Source: JBCBRD01 sp039819785
Lineage (GTDB): Bacteria > Pseudomonadota > Alphaproteobacteria > Rhizobiales > Hyphomicrobiaceae
Direction of reading: 5' to 3'
Assembly: GCA_039819785.1 (NCBI GenBank)
Contig: JBCBRH010000031.1
Location: 1 to 53,848 of the forward strand
DNA: 53,848 bases
In this document: in pieces, positions 1 through 7,978 of the stretch
Position numbering within the stretch: position 1 is the stretch's first letter
Layout: each line of letters begins with the position of its first letter
Position numbers and translations under genes: made by a program
The notes under the pieces: model-generated
What the model was told of the DNA's origin: nothing
The model's input: the letters and a program-made list of their open reading frames with translations, nothing else
Databases searched by the model: none

Positions 1-130
1 GCCCCACAGTTATTACAGGAAAGGCCCCCACGCTTTACGGCGTGAGGGGCCTTTTTCTTGGTACTGTCTTGACGGCTTATTCGGCGGCTTGCGCCTTAAG
101 TTCTAAAGGGCCTGCGGCCATTACCTCGGC

Positions 131-307
131 GTCGACACCAAAATCCTCAACCCACGCGACACCTGGGCCGACACCACCCAGTATGATCAAACAGCCACCA
201 AATTGGCTGGCATGTTCATCAACAACTTCGCGATTTTCACTGACCATGTCGACGCCGAGGTAATGGCCGCAGGCCCTTTAGAACTTAAGGCGCAAGCCGC
301 CGAATAA
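131..307 (+). CDS. pckA: Phosphoenolpyruvate carboxykinase (ATP), C-terminal fragment
   Basis: An open frame without a start runs from GTC at 131 to TAA at 305-307, giving 58 residues. It carries the features of the extreme C terminus of ATP-dependent PEP carboxykinase: a LNPRDTW segment, then Y-D-x-x-A-x-K-L-A-x-M-F, then an F-x-x-H-V-D-A-E-V tail. The family converts oxaloacetate to phosphoenolpyruvate in gluconeogenesis. The rest of the gene is missing because sequence before 131 is the fold-back copy of its own 3' end. A strong hairpin follows the stop. This is recognised from memory of the family C terminus, so identity is likely but not proven. Confidence 0.75.
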   Translation, partial: VDTKILNPRDTWADTTQYDQTATKLAGMFINNFAIFTDHVDAEVMAAGPLELKAQAAE

Positions 308-329
308 GCCGTCAAGACAGTACCAAGAA

Positions 330-364
330 AAAGGCCCCTCACGCCGTAAAGCGTGGGGGCCTTT
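330..364 (+). terminator. Rho-independent terminator after pckA
   Basis: A GC-rich hairpin with arms 330-344 and 351-364 and a 6-base loop lies 22 bases after the pckA stop. It has A-rich sequence on one side and CTTT on the other, so it may serve both pckA (+) and the convergent FAS1 gene (-). Its mirror copy is at about 20-54 in the left arm of the palindrome. Confidence 0.7.
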
Positions 365-440
365 CCTGTAATAACTGTGGGGCTCGAGGTGGCTAGCTGG
401 CCGCGCCATCGCTCCGCGCTCAAGCAAGCCGAAGAACGCT

Positions 441-1007
441 CTACAGCTTGGCCAGCTTTGTTTGCAGACCCTTGGGGATCAACACGGCATCAACCGCCTG
501 GATCAATCCGTTCGAGGCTGCAAAAAATTCCGGAGCAGCCGTCGCCCCTTGAACCGTGATGCCACCCTGGCGGATGTCCACCAGCAGAGGCCCGCCGGCA
601 CCTGGGATTGTGTAAAGAGATGCACTTGCCCCCGTCAGACGCTGCGGTGGATACTCCCCCGGCACCATGTGGAAACGTAGGACGCGCTTTAAGAGATCGC
701 GGTTTTCCGGCTGAAGCAGCTTGAACCAGACACCCTGTGGCAATTTCCCGATCGCCTCGTCCGTCGGCGCGAACACAGTCCAGGGGCCATCGCCCTTCAA
801 TTCGCTTTCCAAGCCGGTCATCTTGGCTGCCAGCAGAAATTGCCGAAACGATCCCGTCCGGAATGCCAGCGTCGCAATATCTGGATCTGATTTCGCCGCT
901 GTTTCATTCTGTGCAAACGCTGGATCAACCTTGAACGGTGGCACACTGGAGAACCCCAAGACCAAACCAAGAAGTGCCAACGCAAAACCAAAACGACGCA
1001 TTTTCAT
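441..1007 (-). CDS. Exported fasciclin (FAS1) domain protein
   Basis: This 188-residue protein has a signal peptide (hydrophobic stretch about residues 5-24, followed by an Ala-rich cleavage region ending near AFAQ) and a single FAS1 domain over most of the mature part. The two conserved FAS1 blocks are visible: the H1-like VFAPTDEA in the middle and the H2-like IQAVDAVLIP near the C terminus. FAS1 proteins are extracytoplasmic adhesion or matrix proteins; the ligand here is unknown. The start at 1007 was chosen because GGAGG lies 11 bases upstream. A longer frame reaches 1064 but its extra N terminus looks unlike a signal sequence. It converges on pckA. Confidence 0.85.
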   Translation of the reverse strand: MKMRRFGFALALLGLVLGFSSVPPFKVDPAFAQNETAAKSDPDIATLAFRTGSFRQFLLAAKMTGLESELKGDGPWTVFAPTDEAIGKLPQGVWFKLLQPENRDLLKRVLRFHMVPGEYPPQRLTGASASLYTIPGAGGPLLVDIRQGGITVQGATAAPEFFAASNGLIQAVDAVLIPKGLQTKLAKL

Positions 1008-1548
1008 TTGTATCCAAACCTCCAAACGCAACTCAAAAAAGGCCCGGCCGCACACCAAACCCATCAGAAGACCGATCGCAACAAAGCCGCAAGACGACGC
1101 TCAACCAAGAAAAATGTCGGTCAATGCACCGTCCCCGATCCTCATTCGCCAACACGAGTGCCATTCGTTAAGACTTCGGACAACCCCTTGGCTTGGCGCT
1201 CTGACAAAGTGTCCGGGACTGTGTTGCTTTCCATTCACCACGTCCCCGTTCCAGCCGGCACGTCATTCGAGCGTGATAGCCGCCCCTTGATCGGAGGTGG
1301 ATATCAAAAGAGAAAGCAAAAACAATGAGGTGCCCTGGCCTCGGTCATCGAAACGGCCACGGCTCGAAGCTGTAGCACTAACGTCTATGGGTCACAGGTT
1401 CGGGTTGTAGCAAGCCCCTCGGCCTGTCACTGAATGTCGAATAATCACGATATAAAAAATTATTGGCCATCCCGGCCCACAGCCATAGGGCAAACGCAAC
1501 CGTTGAAAGTTGTCAGTGCACAAGCCAAGCGAGCTCGTAAACGACACA
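1008..1548. other. Divergent intergenic region, 541 bp
   Basis: Lies between the FAS1 gene (leftward) and the thioredoxin-like gene (rightward), so it should hold both promoters. The stretch 1440-1470 is AT-rich and is the likeliest promoter zone for the rightward gene. I see no RNA gene or convincing operator. Several short frames cross it on the + strand but have no credible protein features. Confidence 0.4.
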
Positions 1549-2163
1549 ATGCAATTCGATCCAGAAAATCCACCCAAATGGATTGCATCGCACTGGTTTA
1601 ACTGCGCCTTGCCGATAACGTTGAAAAGCCTGCGCGGTCGCGTCGTCGTCCTCGTCTTTTTTCAAACCCACTGCAATGGATCACGGCAGCATGCCCTTCC
1701 TCAGGCCCAACGGTTGAGTGAAGCGTTTGACAAATCGCAAGTTGCTGTCATCGGCCTCAATGCGCCGTTTGAGAATAAAGCAAGCCAAAGCCCCGCATTC
1801 GTGAGGGCTTTTGTAAAAGCAAATCGCTTTGGCTTCCCCGTCGGCATTGACCACCTCGAGGCGTCAGGGCTTCCCCACACGATGGAAGCGTATGACGTCC
1901 AGGGTACGCCGGCCGTTCTGATTTTCGACCGCTCCGGCCGTTTGCGTCGGCATTACCTCGGCGGGGTGGATGACATCCGCCTGTCAGCTGAAATCACAGC
2001 TTTTGTTCTAGAAACGCTCGAAAGCTCCAGGGCCAATGCGGTACGAACGGAAGACGTTCTAACGTCTTCGCTTCTGGAGCCCATGCGCGACGGGACGCAG
2101 ACGGCAGCTGACGGAACACACGCGGCAAAACGCTTGCCGTGGCACTTTTCAAGTGTGAACTAA
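1549..2163 (+). CDS. TlpA/redoxin-like protein with a CxxS active site
   Basis: A 204-residue thioredoxin-fold protein without an obvious signal peptide. The order of elements is: hydrophobic beta strand VVVLVFF, active-site segment T-H-C-N-G-S, helix with LPQAQRL, strand VAVIGL, then a TPAVLIFDRSGRLRRHY strand pair that includes the cis-Pro (G-T-P). The family I compare it with usually has a CxxC pair at this place; here the second Cys is Ser, so it can form mixed disulfides but not the usual internal one. The start is uncertain: ATG at 1549 is used, with TTG 1510 and GTG 1516 in the same frame. It is transcribed toward the HAD gene with about 170 bp between them. Confidence 0.7.
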   Translation: MQFDPENPPKWIASHWFNCALPITLKSLRGRVVVLVFFQTHCNGSRQHALPQAQRLSEAFDKSQVAVIGLNAPFENKASQSPAFVRAFVKANRFGFPVGIDHLEASGLPHTMEAYDVQGTPAVLIFDRSGRLRRHYLGGVDDIRLSAEITAFVLETLESSRANAVRTEDVLTSSLLEPMRDGTQTAADGTHAAKRLPWHFSSVN

Positions 2164-2334
2164 ACCGCTTCGCTTCGCGCTAAGCCTATCAACCTGACGT
2201 CAGAACGCGTTAGGCTAGAGATGAACCGTTGCTTCGGCCAGAAGACCTCGGCCAGACCGTCTGCCGCCGGATCGACTTTGCCGGATCAAAATGGTTTGCC
2301 CCTGCCCACAGCGCGACACAAGCTGCAAGACATC

Positions 2335-3348
2335 ATGAAACCCAATCCAAAAGTGCCCGTCGAGAAGACCAGCAAGTCAAAGCCGGTCAAAAAGAAAACC
2401 GCCGCTGCGACAGGTGCGGCATCGGTTGCGATCAAACCGGCGGCGCGAAAAAAGTCTCCGCCAACGAAAGCAGCAGCAAAAGCTGGTCGCGAAACGTTTG
2501 AAAAAAAGACCATCGCGCTGGTCTATGATTTCGACGGCACGCTGTCCCCCAGGCCAATGCAGGAATACGCGTTCATGCCCAAAATCGGCGTTGATCCAGC
2601 CGGGTTCTGGGCCGAGTCGAACGAAATCGCTGCACGCGAAGGTGCTGATCCGCTCATCACCTACATGCACCTCCTGTATAAGAAGGCCAAGGAAGCGGGC
2701 GTTCGTATCGACCGCTCCGACTTGGTCGCACAGGGTGCCGACGTTGAGCTCTTCGAAGGGGTTATGGATTGGTTCGAAGCGATTGACGAGTATTTGAAGC
2801 TGCGGAGCGAGAGCCAGGGTGTTACGTTGAGGCACTATCTGATTTCATCGGGCCTGCAGGAGATCGTTGAAGGAACACCGATCTTTCATCGCTTTCACAA
2901 CGTGTTCGCATCCGAATACTGGTTCGAAGCCTATGACCTGCCCTACCCCAAGCGCGTCATCACGGACACCGGCAAGACCCAATACTTGTTCCGTATCAAC
3001 AAGGGCATTGAGGATCTCGGCAAGACCATCAACCAGCATATGCCTGAAGTGACGCGCCCAATCCCGTTCTCAAACATGATTTACTTCGGCGATGGTGACA
3101 CCGACGTGCCGTCCATGGCCGTGATGCGCAAGAATGGCGGCTATGCCATTGCGGTCCATCCGCCAGGAAAAAATCGAAAAAAGTGTGTCGACCTGCTCAA
3201 CGCGGGGCGAATTGATTTCTTCGCACCTGCTGACTATCGGCGCGGCTCCGACCTCTTCAAACGCACTTGCCTGCTCCTGGACCGGATGCTCTCTGATATC
3301 CGCATTGACGAAGAGCGTTGGCGGTTGGAACGGGCGTCGCGACCCTGA
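2335..3348 (+). CDS. HAD-superfamily hydrolase with a basic N-terminal tail
   Basis: About 337 residues. The first 60 are Lys/Ala/Pro-rich and disordered-looking. The HAD core follows: motif I Y-D-F-D-G-T-L (nucleophile and general acid Asp), motif II around LISSGL, and motif III/IV in Y-F-G-D-G-D-T-D-V-P-S. These are the residues of Mg-dependent phosphatases of the PSP/haloacid dehalogenase type; the substrate cannot be told. ATG 2335 is chosen over an upstream in-frame ATG at 2221 because residues before it show no conservation-like features, but neither start has a strong ribosome site. It is alone, followed by a 12-bp tandem repeat and the convergent kinase gene. Confidence 0.75.
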   Translation: MKPNPKVPVEKTSKSKPVKKKTAAATGAASVAIKPAARKKSPPTKAAAKAGRETFEKKTIALVYDFDGTLSPRPMQEYAFMPKIGVDPAGFWAESNEIAAREGADPLITYMHLLYKKAKEAGVRIDRSDLVAQGADVELFEGVMDWFEAIDEYLKLRSESQGVTLRHYLISSGLQEIVEGTPIFHRFHNVFASEYWFEAYDLPYPKRVITDTGKTQYLFRINKGIEDLGKTINQHMPEVTRPIPFSNMIYFGDGDTDVPSMAVMRKNGGYAIAVHPPGKNRKKCVDLLNAGRIDFFAPADYRRGSDLFKRTCLLLDRMLSDIRIDEERWRLERASRP

Positions 3349-3407
3349 CTAAGATGGCGGCGCTGGCTGTGGCCGTGAGAAACTTTCCCCACACCGCTCT
3401 TCAACCC

Positions 3408-3443
3408 ATGATGCTGGCCATGATGCTGGCCATGATGCTGGGA
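3408..3443. repeat. 12-bp tandem repeat, 3 copies
   Basis: ATGATGCTGGCC is repeated at 3408-3419 and 3420-3431, and imperfectly at 3432-3443 (last two bases differ). It sits in the convergent gap between the HAD gene and the kinase gene and is a likely slippage repeat. Confidence 0.9.
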
Positions 3444-3477
3444 TGAGCTTGAGCTTGAGCCTTAAGCGCGTATCGTT

Positions 3478-6400
3478 TCACTCTGCCGCCGCGCGGCTTT
3501 GCTGAATGGCATTTGTCATCAGTGCGCGCAGCGCTGCGGCACGAACCGGCTTACGCAACATGCCAAGCCCACGCCCGCGAATATCGTTTTCCCCTTCAGC
3601 CGTGTGGTCAGCGGTGATGATGATCGCAGGAATGTCCACCTTGAGGAATGCGCGCACGGCTTCAATAGCTTCAGGTCCGAGGCCTTCGTCCAGGTGATAG
3701 TCAGCCAGGATGATGTCGGGAATGATGGGCCCGTCGGCCACGGCTTTCACAGCCAGATTGAGATTGGCGGCCGTCAAAACGTGACACCCCCAGCCATCAA
3801 GCAGAGTGCTCATCCCCGCCAGGACCGCCGGTTCATTATCGATGCACAAAACCTTCAGGCCCGACAGACTGCCAACGGAGCGAACAGGTGCTTGAACCTT
3901 TTCAGGTGTCTCCTGGGCAACCCCGCGCGGAACGATGACAGAAAACGTCGAACCCTTGCCCATTTCCGAGTTCAGTCCGATGTCATGCTCCAACAGGCGC
4001 CCGACACGCTCTACGATGGACAGCCCAAGGCCAAGACCGCTGACTTCGCTTGCGGTCGTTTCAAGCCTCTGAAACTCTTTAAAAATAGCAGCCTGTTTTT
4101 CCGGTGGAATGCCCGGCCCGGTATCTAGAACCTGTAGAACCAGGAATGACCCTCGCGGCCTGACCCCTAAAAGCACACCGCCGCTAGGCGTATACTTGAT
4201 TGCATTGGACAATAGGTTTTGCAGCATGCGCCGCAACAGGCGCCGATCCGAGCGCACCCAGTAGTTGGAAGGCATGACCACCATCTTAAGGTCGCGCTCT
4301 TGCGCCAGCGGTTGATACTCGACCCGCAGCTGATCCAGAATTTCGCGGATCGGGAAGTCTGTGATCTTGGCTTCGAGCCGGCCTGAATCCATCCGCGAGA
4401 TATCAATCAGTGTCGAAAAGATCTCTTCCACCGCGAGCAAAGACGCATCCACGTTGCGCGCAAGCTTCGCCTCGGTTTCAGGAAGCGTACGCTCCTTCAA
4501 GCTGGTGGCGTATAGCCTCGCGGCATTGAGGGGCTGGAGAATGTCGTGACTGGCCGCTGCAAGAAATCGCGTCTTTTCCATGCTGGCCGTATCCGCCTTT
4601 GACTTGGCGACCGCCAGCGCAGCGTTCACTTCCATCAGCTCAGCCGTCCGCTCGCGAACACGCCGTTCCAACGTCTCGTTTGCCCGCGCCAGTGCATCTT
4701 CGGCCTCAACGCGCTCTGTGATATCCGTGTACGTTGTAACGATCCCGCCCTGCGGCATCGCACTCGTGCTGATCTCGATGATCCGCCCGTTTTGTCCAAA
4801 CCGTTCCTGGAAGGTCTCTTTGTTGACGGCCAGCTTCATCAGCCGCTCCGCCACCAGGTCGTCGATCTCGCCTTCGCCAAAGTCTCCGCGTTCAGCAAGC
4901 GCGCGCAAGATCTGATCCAGCGGCGCGCCGACCTGCCCGACATCGGCTGGCAGCATAAAGATCTCGCGGAACTGCCTGTTCCAGCAGATCAGCCGCATGT
5001 CGCTGTTGAACACGCTCAGGCCACTTCCAACTTGGTCGATCGCCGATTGAAGAAGGTCCCGGTTGTACTGCAACGCTTCCGACGCATCATCCAGAAGCTT
5101 GAGCGCCGATTGCCCGGACACATTTCCACGCCGCAACAACAGCGCCAACACGAGCCGCGCGGACGCCGCGCCGATGGAACTGGTCAACAGATGCTCGGTA
5201 AAGCGGATCAGTTGAAGGTCGGCTTCGGAGATGGGATTGAGCCGTTGGCTGCGAGACCGCGCATAGCCAGCAAAGGCGCGCTCGGCCCGGTCCTGCCCCA
5301 GGTAGCGCGCCGTTGCGCGTTGCAAATCGCCGACCGTGACAGCGGTCCGCCACAATCGTAGCGCCGTCGCGGTTCCAGTACGTGGCGCCCCGCCTTCCTG
5401 AACAAAGACTGCGGCCTGCAACCGTTCAATCGGCTCTGGTGCGCGTAGGAGTGAGACCACGATGTAGACCAGGATATTAATGCCCAAGCTCCACAACACG
5501 CCATGCGTGAGGGGATGGAAGCTCAGGTACATCAGCGATTGAGGTTTCAGGAACTCCAACCCCCACGGGCCGGCATCGACCAGACCTTCTGAGACCCAGC
5601 CAGCCGTCGCGACCCAGGGAAGCAAAAGCGTATAGGCCCAAACGGCAAAGCCCGCAGCCATGCCGGCAAGGGCACCATTCCGCGTTGCGTTCCGCCAGAT
5701 CAGCCCCCCGAAGAAGGCTGGTGCCAGTTGCGCAATCGCGGCAAACGAAACCAGCCCGATCGCAGCGAGCCCCTTCGTCTCTCCAAGCGCGAGAAACACG
5801 AGATAGGCGAGCGACAGGATGACGAAGATCGCGCCCCGCCGGACCCAGATGAGAATATCGGAAATGTCCGCCTGCGGTAGGAACTGGCGGACCTTGTCAT
5901 TCAGCATCAATGGAATGAGGATGCCGTTCGAGATCATGATCGACAAAGCAACCGTCTCGACGATCACCATGGCGGTGGCTGCCGACAGCCCGCCCAGGAA
6001 GGCAATCACCGTCATCAGGTGCGATCCAGAATCCAGCGGCAGCAAAAGCATGTAGAAGTCGGGATCAGCGCTGGGTGATGCAACCAGAAGCCCGGCGGCC
6101 GCAATCGGCACCACCAGCAGATTGATCGCGATCAGATAGATCGGCAGTACCCAGGCCGCGCGGCGCAACTCTTTCGGATTATCATTTTCAACGACGGCAA
6201 CATGGAACTGTCGTGGCAGCAGGATCATCGCCAGGAAACTGAGGAACGCCACCGTCAGCCACAGCCCCCCGTCGAACTGCTGCGCAAAGACCGCCGCAAC
6301 GTCGGGGTTCGCCAGCGCCCGCTCCCGCAGGTTTCCAAAGCTGCCGAAAAAGGAAAAAACAACAAACAGCCCGACACAAATGAAGGCCGCCAGTTTGACA

Positions 6401-7005
6401 ACCGATTCCGTGGCGATGGCCAACATCAACCCACGCTGGTGTTCGCTGGCATCCACATGGCGGGTTCCAAACAGGACGGCGAAGGCAAACAGCCCCATCG
6501 TGATCAACAGCGCAGTCGACGAATGGGCACCGCTGCTCGACGTCGCAACCGTTTCCGGCGTACCGGTCACGATCGTAAAACTGATCGCGATCGCTTTCAG
6601 CTGCAGCGCGATGTAAGGCAGCGTTCCAATCACGGCAATGACGGTAACAACCGCACCAAGTGCCGAGCTCTTGCCGTAACGAGACGCGATGAAGTCAGAG
6701 ACCGACGTGACGTTCTGGCTTTTCGCGATCCGCACGATGCGCATCATCAGCGGCAAGCCCAGTGTCATCATCAGGATCGGCCCGATGTAGACGGGAATGA
6801 AGCTGTAGCCCGTCGTCGCCGACAACCCGACGCTGCCAAAAAACGTCCAAGACGTGCAGTACACCGCCAAAGACAGCGGATAGATCATCGGTGTCGTGCG
6901 CGCCCACTGGTCCTTGCTGACATAACGATCACCAGCCCACGCCACGCCGAACAGGGCCGTCACATAGCAAAGCGCAATCGCGAAGATCGAAACGTCGTGA
7001 AACAT
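3478..7005 (-). CDS. crbS: CrbS-like sodium/solute symporter-hybrid histidine kinase
   Basis: 1175 residues. Residues 1 to about 520 form an SSS (PutP-like) symporter domain with about 12-13 membrane segments. A PAS domain follows (about 645-765, ending in a TDITERVEAE linker), then a coiled coil, a HisKA domain with phospho-acceptor His820 (A-S-H-D-I-L-Q-P-L), an HATPase domain with N box LLSNAIKY, G1 D-T-G-P-G-I-P and G2 GLGLGLSIV, and a C-terminal receiver with Asp1102 (L-A-D-Y-H-L-D-E-G). This order matches CrbS/CbrA-type sensors, known in other bacteria to control acetate or carbon/nitrogen use. The start has GGAG five bases upstream. A CrbR-like partner lies 12 kb away at 19270-19929, not beside it. 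Confidence 0.88.
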   Translation of the reverse strand: MFHDVSIFAIALCYVTALFGVAWAGDRYVSKDQWARTTPMIYPLSLAVYCTSWTFFGSVGLSATTGYSFIPVYIGPILMMTLGLPLMMRIVRIAKSQNVTSVSDFIASRYGKSSALGAVVTVIAVIGTLPYIALQLKAIAISFTIVTGTPETVATSSSGAHSSTALLITMGLFAFAVLFGTRHVDASEHQRGLMLAIATESVVKLAAFICVGLFVVFSFFGSFGNLRERALANPDVAAVFAQQFDGGLWLTVAFLSFLAMILLPRQFHVAVVENDNPKELRRAAWVLPIYLIAINLLVVPIAAAGLLVASPSADPDFYMLLLPLDSGSHLMTVIAFLGGLSAATAMVIVETVALSIMISNGILIPLMLNDKVRQFLPQADISDILIWVRRGAIFVILSLAYLVFLALGETKGLAAIGLVSFAAIAQLAPAFFGGLIWRNATRNGALAGMAAGFAVWAYTLLLPWVATAGWVSEGLVDAGPWGLEFLKPQSLMYLSFHPLTHGVLWSLGINILVYIVVSLLRAPEPIERLQAAVFVQEGGAPRTGTATALRLWRTAVTVGDLQRATARYLGQDRAERAFAGYARSRSQRLNPISEADLQLIRFTEHLLTSSIGAASARLVLALLLRRGNVSGQSALKLLDDASEALQYNRDLLQSAIDQVGSGLSVFNSDMRLICWNRQFREIFMLPADVGQVGAPLDQILRALAERGDFGEGEIDDLVAERLMKLAVNKETFQERFGQNGRIIEISTSAMPQGGIVTTYTDITERVEAEDALARANETLERRVRERTAELMEVNAALAVAKSKADTASMEKTRFLAAASHDILQPLNAARLYATSLKERTLPETEAKLARNVDASLLAVEEIFSTLIDISRMDSGRLEAKITDFPIREILDQLRVEYQPLAQERDLKMVVMPSNYWVRSDRRLLRRMLQNLLSNAIKYTPSGGVLLGVRPRGSFLVLQVLDTGPGIPPEKQAAIFKEFQRLETTASEVSGLGLGLSIVERVGRLLEHDIGLNSEMGKGSTFSVIVPRGVAQETPEKVQAPVRSVGSLSGLKVLCIDNEPAVLAGMSTLLDGWGCHVLTAANLNLAVKAVADGPIIPDIILADYHLDEGLGPEAIEAVRAFLKVDIPAIIITADHTAEGENDIRGRGLGMLRKPVRAAALRALMTNAIQQSRAAAE

Positions 7006-7250
7006 TCAAGCTCCATGGCAATGGACATCGTGGGCAACGGGTGTCGTCCACACCGGTTGGCGCAGCGGCGCTTTAGGTGGGCGCTCAAGTTTAAGCGATT
7101 GTGGCTTGGAAGTCGGGCGGCATCGCAGGAAAGAATTGCGACTTTCGTTGGAATGATTATTGTCCCGCCTGCGGATGAATTGAGAAGAAGCCCTGCAGCG
7201 CTCAGGGACACAAGGTCCGCTCTTAGAGATGTCAAAGGAAGAAGTAAGTC

Positions 7251-7661
7251 ATGGGAATACTGACAGAATTTCGCGAATTCGCCGTCAAGGGCAACATGGT
7301 TGACATGGCCGTCGGTATCATCATCGGCGGGGCATTCGGAACCATCGTGACGTCGTTGGTTAAGGATGTGATCATGCCACCGATCGGCTTGGCCATGGGC
7401 GGAGTGGATTTCTCGGATATCAAGATCCCGCTGGCTGAGGCAGCCGCTGGAAAAGATCCTGTGACAATGAACATCGGCGTTTTCGCAAACAACGTGATCA
7501 GCTTCCTGATTGTGGCGTTTGCCGTTTTCATGCTGGTGAAAGCCATCAACGCGATGCGCGCGCAATTCGAGAAGGAAAAAGAAGCTGAAGTGGCTGCACC
7601 CACGGCATCTGAAAAACTGCTGATGGAAATCCGTGACGAACTGAAAGCCAGCCGCAGCTAA
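7251..7661 (+). CDS. mscL: Large-conductance mechanosensitive channel MscL
   Basis: 136 residues, the usual length for MscL. The N-terminal amphipathic helix (EFREFAVKGN) leads into TM1 with the V-D-M-A-V-G-I-I-I-G-G-A-F pattern, then a periplasmic loop, TM2 (ISFLIVAFAVFMLV) and a charged C-terminal helix. It forms an inner-membrane pentamer that releases solutes on hypo-osmotic shock. The start is supported by AGGAAGAAG upstream. It is divergent from the crbS-like gene and ends in a clear terminator, so it is a single-gene unit. Confidence 0.97.
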   Translation: MGILTEFREFAVKGNMVDMAVGIIIGGAFGTIVTSLVKDVIMPPIGLAMGGVDFSDIKIPLAEAAAGKDPVTMNIGVFANNVISFLIVAFAVFMLVKAINAMRAQFEKEKEAEVAAPTASEKLLMEIRDELKASRS

Positions 7662-7704
7662 GCGACTGTAGTGTTTCTTTCGTTACGTGTCAGACCAGAA
7701 AAAT

Positions 7705-7737
7705 AAAAAACCGCCGCACATCCGTGGCGGTTTTTTT
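7705..7737 (+). terminator. Rho-independent terminator of mscL
   Basis: An A-run, then stem CCGCC(GCA)/(CGT)GGCGG with a short loop, then a T7 tract. It lies 44 bases after the mscL stop. The A-run upstream makes it potentially bidirectional, serving the convergent radical SAM gene as well. Confidence 0.9.
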
Positions 7738-7833
7738 GCGCAAACAGCAATTTAGAAGAGCTGCGTTTTACCCAGACGCGACCCGCCTCTGCTCAATCAC
7801 GGGTTCACTCGTGTTGACCACTAAAATGATGTG

Positions 7834-7978
7834 CCCCGCGCCCGGCTCGGCCCGTGAGCGCAAAAGTGTTTCAGGTCGGATCGCGTCAGCGATCCAGGGA
7901 GCAAGGCGACCCGCCGCTTACGGCGCGCCCGCGCAGGGCCAGGGTGCCCCCCGCGCCCGGCTCGGCCCGTGAGCGCAA
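7834..7978. repeat. 30-bp direct repeat pair next to the radical SAM gene end
   Basis: The same 30 bases occur at 7834-7863 and 7949-7978 (both contain GGCTCGGCCCGTGAGCGCAA), 115 bp apart. The second copy ends on the base directly before the stop codon of the leftward radical SAM gene (7979-7981). The spacer is very GC-rich and non-coding. It could be a small dispersed intergenic repeat or a duplication of the 3' flank. Confidence 0.9.

Larger units (their letters stand above)
1..383. repeat. Perfect 136-bp inverted repeat at the contig start
   Basis: Bases 1-136 are the exact reverse complement of bases 248-383, separated by a 111-bp loop (137-247). The right arm is natural sequence: the last codons of pckA and its terminator. 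The left arm is a fold-back copy. The two arms meet at the 6-bp palindrome GTCGAC (131-136 and 248-253), which is in frame in pckA at 131. Such a join at a short palindrome, with one arm ending exactly at the contig edge, is typical of an assembly or amplification chimera. A real inverted duplication cannot be excluded from sequence alone. Confidence 0.95.

Noticed and set aside
42..263. Short frame on the + strand inside the palindrome
   Set aside because: It reads the reverse-complement copy of the pckA 3' end and then crosses the fold point, so it is a by-product of the inverted repeat.
721..1290. Long + strand frame opposite the FAS1 gene
   Set aside because: It is antisense to a clear signal-peptide protein and is rich in Arg/Pro/Ser without any motif.
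3408..3443. Possible CRISPR-like array
   Set aside because: The repeats here and at 37091 and 51724 are direct tandem copies without spacers; no CRISPR array or cas gene is in the window.
6202..7263. 353-codon + strand frame opposite the symporter-kinase
   Set aside because: Extremely Arg/Gln/His-rich, as expected for the shadow of a membrane protein gene; the opposite strand has a full domain series.
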